A DNA stretch of 64,000 bases, from NCBI GenBank assembly GCA_019614645.1, contig JABWDB010000038.1:2480001-2544000 (forward strand), given 5' to 3'. This document shows, piece by piece, positions 11,106 to 22,695 of the stretch (position 1 is its first letter; each line of letters starts with the position of its first letter). Made by a program: the position numbers and the translations under genes. Below the pieces are notes generated by a model. The model was not told the origin of the DNA. It was given only the letters and a program-made list of their open reading frames with translations, and searched no databases. The DNA is from Stratiolaelaps scimitus (taxonomy: Eukaryota; Arthropoda; Arachnida; Mesostigmata; Laelapidae).

Positions 11106-13730
11106 ACCAATGGCACACCACAGCCATAATTGGCGAGGCGTGTTAAACGAACGAAAATATATTTGGCGCTTCTTGTCAAGGGAACATAGTTCGTTATCTG
11201 ACATTTACTTCATGCTTATTTCTCGCATGTGTGTGGTCGCAATGGATCCCTGATTGAATAACTAATCTTCTCCAGGACGCATATTGTAAAGATACTGTGG
11301 GTATAGATCGTTCCAAATTTTTGGATAACTAATAAGCCTCACCTTTGCGTAAGGCATGTAATCTTATCGCCTCAGGTTATGGTGCAGCCTACTCTTATGT
11401 CGCCTATTCCACAGTTCGCGAGTTAAGATTCGACCTATGGGTCTTTGAAATTTCAAAATACGGACGTAATGTACGGTTCACATACTTTTACCCTTATATT
11501 ATATAATATTTACCAATCGTTTGCCCCCAAAATGCATGGATTAATTCTGTAATTTATCTGCGGTTACTCGGCAGTTGCAGTTTTCAGGTATTCTGAAGTG
11601 GGGGAAGCAGGCACAACTGTGAACGAGGGTCAGTAAAACATTCTTCAGCAGTTGAGGGTGTGGAATACCGAATCATCGTGGAAACCTTTCGTCTGGGTTG
11701 GAAGGCTCGGAATTTTAACACACTGCCACAGTGACTCTTCACGGATGCTTACTCAAAAACTATGGCCTCAAAAACTCAAAACCCATGGCCTGCTATCTCA
11801 GAAACCATTATAAAATGATTCCCGGGCCAAATTTGGTCCGGGAACGCTGTTAGGTCGACTGACAGTTCGATCCGAAGGAAATCATTAATGGCGATATTTC
11901 CTCTTTATATAAAAAACTCGATCTTCTCCATTTAAGGTATAGCACAAGTATGCCCCTTTCCAGGACAGCGCTTCGTAGTGTATCACTCATTTTTGATGTT
12001 TTAAGGAATCGCCCTTTCGGCTGTGCCAGTAAGATAAAATATCCAGGAATAAAATAAGGGTGTAATAATGTGACATCTAAATTAAGAGGTCTTCAAGCAC
12101 AACAAACTAGCATATCATTTGTAATAGATGTTCTGAAGATTATCAACCCCGACATTGCTACAATCCTACGCTCACTCTGTGACGTATGGATTCCGCTGTT
12201 ACCTCTTAGTTATATGTTTGCCGCTTTTAAACCTACCACCTCTAAAGGAGCAACACATCATCACTCGTTTCGAGGACCATCGATGCAATTACGAGTACAC
12301 ATTCTGGCTTATCGTTTACGCGTAGAGGACTTCCGGTTCACATCGAAGCACGTCACCCCGAATTACGGAATATTCCTCTTAACCCAGAAGCTACTGAAAA
12401 TCCTAAGAATCATGCCAAAATATTGACGTGTAGTAATTGCTGAAGCATTTACGAATACACTTCTTATAGTTAAATCGAGATATTATTTTCGATCCCGATT
12501 TGATCCCCTAGCTTTTGCTCATGTTGTGCCACAAATGCATACTCGCAAAGAAAATGGAATGCCACTCCCGCGAATCGTTCGATCGGATCCCGCTGCATTT
12601 TGTGAAACTATCGTTTCGATTATCGAATTTCACCGACTAAACGTAATGCTCTTAAAATATTTACAGTGGTGCCCCATGACAGCACGCAATGCTGTTATAA
12701 GACTTGGTCAACTTTGATACAACCGGCGCAGGTCGTATTCTTTGCTCTACAACAGATACGTTTGCCACAGGAGATGATGTCTACACCTGCATTTCAACTA
12801 AAGCATCCGCCTGCTTTCCCCAATCTCGTTTTCCCACAATAACCTAACTCGGTTTTCCAGGAAGATGCGTCGTCATCTGACTATATTTTAGCCGATGTTC
12901 AGTCTTTCCCTCGCAGCTCTACAGCAGGTCCTGATAGTCTACGCCCTCGTGATCTTCGGGACTTATTATCCTCTGTCCTAGGTCACATTGCAACAAAAAT
13001 AGGATCTGCGTGGATTTCAATCGCGTTTGAAAACACAATATGAAAAACTTGGGTAATGATGGAAAGGTTTCCCTCGCTAGGAGCACACAGAGGTCTGTGT
13101 TTAATGAGGAGTTCATTGTCTGTTGGAAGAATTATTCTCTTGCCTAGAAGTTACAATATGTCAGACGAACGTGACCCACTGGACTTATCTAATTATCAAT
13201 TTATGAATTCTTTGTCTCCTATGTTAGGCGTTCAATATTTGGTTTGATAGCAGCGGCTTCTTTGGCTAGACCGGGTGTCATCGCGCCAATGTATTCGGTT
13301 TCTGATCTTGTTACCCACTTTTATAATTAAATAAATAATAATAATATTAAATTAAAGTAAAAATATGTAACCTTTTATAAATGGGATCATATTAAATTCA
13401 TTGAATTTACGAAAAATAAAAATTATATATATTATATGAATATGTGTATACAACATATTACATAGTGTTCGAAAAGTCACGCAACCCTGTGGGCGACTAG
13501 GCAAGGTTTGATGGTCTTAAAGGTTAACGTTCCGAGAATATTTGTTCTTTGGTTTCTATCGACATCATTTTCTGCTCTAGCATAGTTCGCGAAAAACATC
13601 TGTATATTACATTTACACATATGTATCAGTAGAATGAATGTGCGAACACTTCTAAAGTATTTTAAGAAATACAGTCTCGGCTTTCTTCTTCGTATCCGCA
13701 TGAACGTATATGTTAGTGCTTTGTTCACCT
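11106..13730. other. Unassigned stretch with coding-like plus frames
   Basis: Three plus-strand frames (12070-12426, 12526-12717, 13056-13247) lie close together and use mixed, non-repetitive amino acids. They may be the broken remains of a transposable-element ORF, but I recognise no domain. Nothing else is seen apart from AT-rich DNA near 13320-13440. Confidence 0.3.
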
Positions 13731-15214
13731 ATAGTAGATACTCGCACGCCCACCAACTTCACCGGATCAGTGTTTCCTATAGTTTAATGGATTCAATGGA
13801 AGTCGGCGCTTAGTGCTCGAGACTAGGAAACACATTCGTCGTTGCTTGAACGGTAAACTCAACATAATTATGGGGTACAGGCCGGCTGTTGGTTCGCCAA
13901 GATCAGAGCCATCGGAGCCGCAGCCGCCGAAGGCGAAGTACTCAACCACCGAAGTACGATCGAAGGCCGGCACCTAACCGGCACCGAGAAGGTTTAGCCA
14001 GACCCGATGAGTAACTATAGAAGTCGTGGTGGTGGTGGCTGCGGCCTGCCTTCACGATGGCAGAGGATGTGAACATTGAGCTGAAGTGACGACTATCAGA
14101 GCGACGACGCTCAACAGGGACAGCTATTCGAGTTTTGTTGCTGTTGAAGATGATGATTTCCGTTGAAGTTTCTTCGCCTGTTACTGCTCCCTCGGTTAGC
14201 TGCAATATCTGTATTGGTTTTCCTTCGTGATTCCTTCAGACGGTCGAAACAGCCGGCACTGGCTATAGTTCCAAGTTTTCTGGTCCAATTCGCTATTTTG
14301 ACCGAGCTATTATTCCTCGAGAGACAATGAAGAACGAGAATAAGCTTCGTAAAAAAACGTGATAAAGGCTTCCGGTTTCGAAAAATTGGTCTTAAACCAG
14401 CCGCCCGCCCCTAAAGATCGTGTTACATGTTGAGATGGGTTACTCGTTAGGGGTGGAGCATCATTAGTGAAAATGTTGACGATACAAGGCTTGGCGCCGG
14501 GATCTAGCCGGATAATATTTGTAGGGTGAGCCCTTCTCGGCAGGGTTTCACATGTTGCGGGCAAATTGCGAGCAGCGTTTAACCATTCGGAAGATGCATT
14601 TGGTATTTAGAAGGTTTACAATTTGATATCGTAATCGTGATGCCCGATCTTTCACGCGATTGAGGTGAAAAGCTGCGGTCAGACGTCTGATTGACCGGTG
14701 GAGAACACCTTATTTCAGGACACACCATCATCTCATAAATTAGCAATTGTATCTGTCGCACGAGCCACACCTGTTTAAATGCAGAAGGGGCAATGACACT
14801 TTCTCGAGTTGGTCGGAAGTAGTTGGATGACTATCGTTCTTTGTTTTGCATTTGTCTTGAGTACACGTATTGGATGTCTTGGGACGTCAGCTAAATCCGT
14901 GTCGAAGTGAAGAGAGGGCAGTACATGTTCGTGTTGTGTTTGTAAAGTTAGTGGAGGTTGAGGATGGCCTATCGGTCTCCTATGTCCGTTCATTCCTTCG
15001 ATGTTCCTGTTTGGATTGCTGTTACCTCTGCAACATTCACCCTAGTCACGGGTAGCCGCTGTGGTAACTCCATACTTAACTGAATTCGTAAATTCCATGG
15101 ATATTTTCTTCTCAAGGTACTGTAACTTCGTTCCACATAGCGCAAGTACCTCATCAGCTCTTCATGGGTTTTGTACAACCGGTTCAGATATCTTGAGCCA
15201 AAAAATGTGATGTG
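13731..15214. other. Noncoding stretch, moderately CpG-rich
   Basis: Several short minus-strand frames between 13767 and 14993 have no domain, signal peptide or matching splice sites. The part near 13870-14120 is richer in CpG than its surroundings. No gene supported. Confidence 0.4.
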
Positions 15215-15306
15215 AGGTAAAGTTTTTATTGCTATATTAAAGGAATTGCAGTTATACCATGTCTAAGTTCTCTTTTATGTCAGGTTGCGGGATTCGAACT
15301 TGCGAC
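15215..15306 (-). mobile_element. SINE family 1 copy
   Basis: Minus strand, diverged. The B-box-like AGTTCGAATCCCGC comes first, then TAAAAGAGAACTTAGAC and CCTTTAATATAGCAATAAA, and the TTTACC tail. Decay relative to the 7750 copy suggests an older insertion. Confidence 0.7.
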
Positions 15307-16090
15307 AAATGGGAATATGGAAATTACGCTGTGTTTTGTGTGTATCGCTTTACGGCATCATTTCACATCGTGCTTGTATCCACATGGTTTGGGACAGGTC
15401 TGGATGAGATAACTCGAACCTTACGCTCGATGTCGCGGCCCATGCGGAGTAGTATTTCGACTGAGATTTGGCAAAGCATTTTGATATTCGTGACACGTAT
15501 CAACACATATAATAAATAAGAGCGAAGTGAGTAGTTGCAAACGTCGAACCGAAGAGTTGACGCATTTTGTTTACTGTTGACTCCACATTATTAAAGTTGT
15601 ACAAAAAAGAGCCACGGCTCTCTCGGTATTAAAATAATTATTGCCTAGACCTTGGGTTTGTCTGTTTTGACAAACAAGCGATTGGTGCAAAGGCTGGATT
15701 ATAGTATACAATAATGAAGTGCTTTACATTGCAGATGATCACATATCTGTTTTGCTGTTAAAGTCACCGTCCTGTCTTTGCTTTAGAGATCTGCTGCATA
15801 CCACACGCAACGACAGGCTGCTTTCAGCAAAGGCATTTACTGTTGGCTTTGGTGATGAGCTGCACTGCAAATATGACACTACTACCACATGGCCACCATT
15901 CAGTTCATATTCGAAACAGCCCGACAGAGGGAGCTGGTGTGTTCTGACCCGGTTTTTTGACAAAGTTCGCTCTGGATCTTGTGCACGAAATCCCTTAATA
16001 TCCGTTTCACGAACGCCATCTAGCGGCGAAATGAATCCGTATAGTGAATAAGGCAAGCGCCGCCGTATGCACGGTGGCGCTGTGTAGGTT
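15307..16090. other. Noncoding stretch with one long minus frame
   Basis: A minus-strand frame open for 167 codons (16242-15739) ends here. It lacks any motif, signal peptide or splice context that I can recognise, and overlaps an open plus frame (15719-16051). I do not call a gene. Confidence 0.35.
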
Positions 16091-16780
16091 TGTGGTTGGT
16101 GGCCGAACCCCTGTGCTGGCAGCACTGGTGCTGATGCTGCTGACGTTTCGCCGGACCGTTGGTACCGACCCGTCTGTGTTTTTCCGCTTTGGTTGATGCT
16201 GCTAGCGGAGCGATGCTGTCGTTTCTTTACTCCATCCAGCACAACCCTCGTCGTCTATTGCCTTGTTTGGTTGTTGTTCCCCGCTGGTGCCAGCAGTGGT
16301 GGTGGTGGTGGTGCTGCTGCTGCTGCTACTGCGACGGTGGCGGCGGCGGCGGCGGCGGCGGATGCCACTTCGGTGGTTGTGCCACACAGGGAGGAGGCGG
16401 TACACGGCAGCGACTGACTGACTGACAGACCCGCCCCCTAGTGGGCCTCCTTATGGAGCGGCAGGCGACGATATAGACGGTGAAGACGGACGGACGGACG
16501 GACAAACCGACATCGAGACAGACGCACAGACAAAGAAGCAAGTACCACATACAAAACAAGGCAGAAAGCACCCAAAACAGTCACACACACACACACACAC
16601 TCGTGTGCGAGCACATACATGACACTAGCGACGCATACATCAGCTCAAAGAGAGAGGCTCAAGATCCTACAGAATTTAGCCAGCACACATCTTTCTTTCT
16701 TTCTTTCATCTATCTATCTATCTACCGGTCTGTCTCTATGTCTGTCTGTCTAACTAAACCATGACTTTGGAAGCAACGAG
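16091..16780. repeat. Simple-repeat and CpG-rich cluster
   Basis: Many short tracts are packed together: (GGT)n and (GCT)n near 16296-16330, (GGC)n near 16336-16360, CGGA repeats near 16488-16504, (CA)n at about 16583-16600, and TTTC, TATC and TCTG repeats at 16690-16752. Such mixtures often lie at 5' ends of arthropod genes, so a promoter or 5' untranslated exon is possible, but no transcript structure can be drawn. Open frames here are repeat translations. Confidence 0.55.
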
Positions 16781-18962
16781 CTAACTACGGCTCCTTCACT
16801 CGTGTGCATAGACAGGACATATATTATATATACACGCGTACAGAGCCACGAATGAGTATATATACAGACAGCAGGGTAAGTATTGGCGTAACTATTTAAA
16901 AATAACAGGAGTGCATAATGCTTTAAATCCGCCCTCGAACGATCTTCTTTATGTACTCGAGTAGTAGGCTACCGGCAATGTAACGATCGTATGTCATATA
17001 GAGCAGGCCATCTTAGCGTTGTCTTATGAAAATGATCCCTTTTTGTTCGCTGTGTAGAAGCCGCTTGGTTGTTCACTTCGGTATGAGCGAATACGCGCGG
17101 GCAGAGTGAATCGATTGTCAGGCCAACGCCACTGACTTCGACCCGCCCATCCAGACTTCCAGCGAATCACACGAAGAAAGCACAACAAGTTTGGAACAAG
17201 TCACCGAAGGTCAACGGATAAAATAGATAAAACGGCCGTGATCAGTTCCAAAGTGAAATAACCGAGGCAAAACGAGAGGATGCGGTACCGATCAAGGGCA
17301 TCCAAACCACAATATGATGCGCTGATAATAATGATAATAAAACATGAATATTTAATTCCCACCTTCACTTCAGAAAATGATATGCTATCAGTTCGGTATA
17401 TATGATTGCGTATGTTAGCTTTACATATAACACGTAGACAAGCGTGTAGTAGAACAAATCCAGCAGGAGAGACTTGTTTTGTTGAAAACGATCCAGAGAT
17501 TATATTACTATAATGTCCCTCGCTGTGCAGAGAGGCAATGCTATCGCCTTCCTCGGGACAATGTCGAACTCAGCCCCGGTCCCAGCTAATCCCCCCCCCC
17601 AATAATCCCTAGAAATAATTCCTAATTACTGTATGTTTGAATAAATAATGAATATTACTATATATTACATTTACATGCATGCTCTAAATGCTTCATATTC
17701 ACGGTTTGTACTAGACCTTCCTCTAAGTAAGATATATGTACAATATGTTCATATCCGATTTTGGGCTCCCTGAATTCCTTATAGAACTATGGGGGGATAT
17801 AGTTGGACAGCGTCGAGCTTATATCTACTGTACCTTTGCCATCTACATCGCACACTACTCTGAAATATCATAGAAGCAAAGATGGCAAGTCTTATAAGTT
17901 GCCTTTGTGTTTCTGATTGACGAAATAATGCCCATTACAAATTCTATTGATCTAAGAGTACGACATGCGATGATCTCTGACACAGTTAGCAACTAGACCC
18001 TTGTCTATTTGGTAAGACTGTCGTTTTCGGAGGTGACCCGATAGGAACTACCCATGAGTTAGCTGTCCACTTTGTTCTCGGTCCTCAAAGGAATGAATGT
18101 GGCCAAACCGGATGGACTTGTGCTTCCCGTCTCCAACATTCGGTGCGTTTTTTTCTCTGTACCAAATAATGGCCATTCACAATTAACTCACAACTGATTC
18201 GATGCATAATTCGTATCTACATCGTAGCGAATCAAAAACTGCTGCAAATGAAGGGCCATGGTATAGAAACATATCATCATGTACTGTATCAGCCAGCGTT
18301 CAGTAATAGATAGGCAAATCAGTGCGGCACCATTATTGTATTCCACAATTAGCCATGGCAATATTGTGTGTTGAAAGCGAAACAAATGTATCTGTCAGTA
18401 TCCGTCAATCAACAATATTACCATCATCAGTATGCAACGACACCAGGCAAAATAAAGCAACGAAGCCCGATGGTGCGATGGGAACGAAACTTAATGGGCA
18501 GATGCGGAACAAGGGCTGACAAGGTGGTTGTTGTAACAACATGTGCTGCTGCTCACTTTCATCTTCAGTGGCTTGTTGAAGCTAATCATCAACAATGATA
18601 GTGTCGATAATGGCTTTAGTGACGTTTCCATCTGTGCCAGGAAAAAGAAGAAGTGAGGGAGCTCAGAGTATGAAGAAAAGAAAAGCTACATAATTTCTGG
18701 CAAGGCAAAATCTTCATTCACCACGGCGATGATGGTGATGGTGGTGGGTGGGTGTTGTCATGTCACATTGACGATGCTGGTGCTGAGTCGTAGCAATCGG
18801 ACGATGTCCGATAGAGGATTGAGAGGGGATGCTTTAAAGAGAGCATCGGGACATCATTGCTAATCGCAGCTCCGCTCAGACGCCCTCACAGACTGGAGCC
18901 CTGTCCTTTTATACTTTCCTCACCAGATACTTTCCTCAGATACATACTAATTCAGTATGTAT
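16781..18962. other. Noncoding stretch, nothing recognised
   Basis: AT-rich DNA with scattered short frames. A poly-C run of about 10 lies near 17590. No conserved motif, repeat copy or exon was found. Confidence 0.45.
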
Positions 18963-19003
18963 GACTTGGCCAGGTGTCATTATGCATGACACCTGGCCAA
19001 GTC
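18963..19003. repeat. Perfect 18-bp inverted repeat (hairpin)
   Basis: GACTTGGCCAGGTGTCAT at 18963-18980 is followed by the 5-base loop TATGC and then its exact reverse complement at 18986-19003. A smaller inverted repeat (CATACT, spacer AATTC, AGTATG) lies just upstream. The right arm abuts the tail end of a SINE family 2 fragment, so the hairpin could be an insertion scar or a structured insert. Confidence 0.85.
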
Positions 19004-19072
19004 TAAACTAAATTTTCCGGGCTGACTCTCAGACAACATTTAACGTCGACAGTACTGCTTTTGCATTGCCGG
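19004..19072 (-). mobile_element. SINE family 2 fragment (3' part)
   Basis: On the minus strand, about 69 bp match the end of the 10915 copy: AATGCAAAAGC, then ACGTTAAATGTTGTCTGAGA and GTCAGCCCGGAAAAT, ending in TTTAGTTTAG. The tRNA-like head is missing. Confidence 0.65.
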
Positions 19073-20606
19073 TGAAGAACATGAACAACTAGAACGGCAG
19101 TGATAGTATAACACATTTGTATGTATTGGTGCAATTTGATAAGTGTGGAGTCAACCGCTATGGGTTTATCTGAGTTCGCGGACGGTACGTTCTAACCCTG
19201 GAAATCTGAAGCCACTGGATAGTATCTGAGGTCAACAAATATAAAGGTAGATGAGTTTATAACGTATTATAGTTACTGTGCTATTCGGAACGTATATCTT
19301 ATTATGCTGGTTAATAAAACATTCGTATTTTGTCAACTATGCATCACTATTTCCATAGCTTCTGTGCTATTTCCCTTTCAGAGCCATACACAATTGACTT
19401 TCCCATTCCTTATATATTATTGCAATTCGCGCTATTCAACCAAGATGCCAATGTTCGAGTTCTAATGTGGTACGTTTGTGCTGTTATATCTAATTCAGTC
19501 TCCTAAGTGATCTACAAGTAGAATTTAAGTAACTATAGTCGATCGTATAATACAGGCGATTAAAAGTTCTCTAACATTTATATTTCCAAGGATTCATCTT
19601 TACTTTGTGACTAGAAGACCGTACAAGTTTCGTACGCATTTCAGGCTACTTAAACAAACAGAAAAGTAGACAAATAGGGACAGAGAGAGAGAACGCGTTT
19701 TCATCAACATCTAGTGGCTATATTTTTGTGAGTGAACACAACAATAACAACAACTCAAACATGCCACACCACACATGTGTTCATGTTGGCGCGAAGAGAA
19801 ATATTTTATAGGTTCCTCTTCTCGTAGATTTATTGTCCCATTTGTCGGTTAAACTACTATTATATGCATTTGCGCTATACCTGTGGCAGGAACGAAACGT
19901 AGCTACTCGCAGCTACTGCTCTTTCCCAGTTGGCCCGTAAGCGCCGCCGCTCCTAAGCAGCGGTAAAATAGCACTTGAGGCAGTTCAATAGCAACAGTAG
20001 TCAAAATGCCTGCTCACGACCACGAGATGATCATCACCGTCTTCAGGATCATCATCAGCAGCAGCAGCAGCACAATGACAACAATATCAGCGTCCCCGTC
20101 GACGGTTGTCGTAATCTCCATCAACATCAACGTCATCACCATTGGCATCACAGCGACACAAGTAACGATATCATCGACAAAACGATGTTACTTATAGTCC
20201 TATTGTATAGGCGTACTTATTTAGGCGTATCGATGTTTTTTGTATCGTATGTTCCACTCCCCCTGAAACAGTGCGAATAAGGCATGCGTAAACGACCTAC
20301 ACTAAAAATAAGAGTTAGTCCCCAACCTTTGGTTGGATTTGCGTGAAATTAGCTTTAAATAGAAGCTCTGTAAGGGACACATAAAAAAATAGAGACACAA
20401 ACTTTATTTTAAGAGACACATAGCTCGTCGACATAAGAATTAAATAACGAAAGTAATACATATAGTGAGATTATTAAAAAAGAAAATTCTATAATGGAAG
20501 AGAGTGACGACAACGTGGGATCCGTCTTTGTGGCGTTTGTGGAGTTTTTGAGAGATATGCGTGTACTATACCTTATATGTATATGTCTAAAAAAGCGGTG
20601 AGAAAA
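19073..20606. other. Noncoding stretch with CAG/CAT repeats
   Basis: Nothing gene-like apart from low-complexity frames at 19975-20280, which come from CAG and ATC repeats near 20045-20170. A GA-rich tract lies near 19680. Confidence 0.45.
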
Positions 20607-20800
20607 GCCCACCACCACCGGAATCGAGTTGTGAGATCCAGTTGGGATTATCACCCACCCACCACCACCCACCCATTATCACCCACCACCACCGGAATCG
20701 AGTTGTGAGATCTAGTTGGGATTATCACCCACCCACCACCACCCACCCATTATCACCCACCACCACCGGAATCGAGTTGTGAGATCCAGTTGGGATTGTG
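20607..20800 (+). repeat. 74-bp minisatellite, about 2.6 units
   Basis: The anchor GAATCGAGTTGTGAGAT recurs at 20621, 20695 and 20769, so the period is exactly 74 bp. Each unit joins a CCACC-rich half with a unique half that ends in CAGTTGGGATT. Units are almost identical (one C/T difference), so the expansion is recent. Confidence 0.9.
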
Positions 20801-22668
20801 TGGTACGGAACCGTACTGGCGCACATTAGCTAACAGTTAACGGCAGCAAACACTGTGGCGGCCGGTAAAATAAGACTTAACTCCTCATTTTACGCGCTGC
20901 CATTTTTATTTTTTCGACATGCTCCGTATCACATAATCGAAAGTGCTATTTTGTGTCCATTGTCTAGACTTTGAAAACAAAGGCAACTCTCGTGTTCCGA
21001 TGTTTGATATATATGTATCAATTTAACTCGACTTGGCGATATTTAGAAGATCTTAGATATAAATAGGAACGGCGCGGTTTATTTAATACTTTGAAGCTTT
21101 GGCGTACAATTGCTCTAAGGCCTTCTTGCCTGAGCAGAAGTTTATAGACAGAGTTTGGCAAATATCAGTACTTGATTTGATTGTCTTATAGCTTTTCTAT
21201 TATATTTGCATTTTACGGTGTACTTACGTGGAAACGTTTCGACTCAAACTCTTTGATCACCAAGTTCTGCATTAGAAGCTTTCCGAGTGATTCTTGGGAC
21301 CGATGACAGTTAACTATATAATTATGGCAAAATGCGCCAACTTAGCACTTTATGAATTGAACTTGAAATTATTTACATGGAAGCACCTCTTATGAATTTC
21401 GACGTGTAGGTTTGATCCGAATTGATCCTGTGGTAGAGGAAACGTGCTGGGGGAAGGTAACTCAGTCAGCGACGATGCAGCACAAAATGAATGAGGGTGA
21501 TTTTCAGAGCTTCATCAATTGCAGACATGTAGAGATGTTCTGCAACAACTGTGAATTTTCGCCTTCACAGGGTCCTGTCGTCAGCGCTTGCTTGGCTACA
21601 GGTCTTCTTCTGTTATCGGCCAAAGACAGGTACAAGAAGCGACTTCGGCTACCTGGTTTAAAGGAGCCCTCTGATTCTCGACTCTTAGACCCGCCCCATG
21701 TCGCTGTTCTCTCTATCGTTCTTCTAAATTTATAACTTTCTAATTTATAATTGTAGCCTGTCGGACGGTGGTTATTTCTTGATCGGTTTTTCGTTGCTGT
21801 TCGATCGATAGTGCTGCTGCTTAGATGTGGATGAGGCCATGCTGCTACCGAGCTCGATGTCGATGTGCGACATGCGACGGGGAAGACTTGCGGAGACGCA
21901 TCGTTAAGATGATGTGTCCTGCCACCAGCTATGTGGATTTATTTATAGTGATCGGACCTGGCTGCTCTCGTTTTCGCGCTCCGGAGCCGACTACCGATAC
22001 GGAAGCCGATGATGCTTAGTGCGTTACCGTCATTTGGGGCTCATGTACGTCAAGTAGATGACGACGGGAGAACTATGCAGACGAATGGCCGTTAGGGCAT
22101 TGAAAGGTCGATCAAAGGGAGATCGAGTTTATATGAAGAAGAAATAAGAATACCCCTTGAGTTCTCTTCTCCCCCTTTTACGAATTTGTTGTTTTATTGG
22201 CAAAAAGTTCCGAATTGTTTTGAATTTTATTTTTCTTGTAGGATAGGGGATAGCCTACAGCGTTGGCGGAAAGTTGAATGAATGAACGGCAAGTTATACG
22301 ACTGAATTCACCTATTTATTCATTCATTTAAATTGTGGTTTATTGACGGAACTGCAGTTTTTTTTACAATGCTTGAGGTCTCGTTAAAATATATTAAGAA
22401 GGACATTACATCACGGCACAAGGCCCATGCGTATTAAGGCCAAACTATATTTGCATATGGAAAACTACGTGTCAAATCGCCCAACTACGCTTTTTTGGTA
22501 ATTATTTTTCGTTCCAATTTGTTTTTTCTGCTGCACACAAAAGAGGCCTTCAGATTCACCAACACGTATGAACGTAGCTTGCTTATCATTTACGTCAGTA
22601 TTCAAAAACTGTACCTGAACTAAGGGTTTCAACCACAGAAAATCAATCAATATTTGAAACACTAGTAG
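20801..22668. other. Noncoding stretch with unassigned frames
   Basis: A 107-codon plus frame at 21412-21735 and a 64-codon frame at 21825-22019 lie in a somewhat GC-richer patch. Neither has a recognisable motif. Frames on the opposite strand are also fairly open, so composition may explain both. No gene called. Confidence 0.35.
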
Positions 22669-22695
22669 TATATATATATATATATATATATATAT
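22669..22695. repeat. (TA)13 microsatellite
   Basis: An uninterrupted TA dinucleotide run in AT-rich sequence. No gene is nearby. Confidence 0.9.

Noticed and set aside
12070..13247. Possible gene on the plus strand at 12-13 kb
   Set aside because: Three separate frames with stops between and no recognised domain or consistent splice sites; noted only as a possible dead element.
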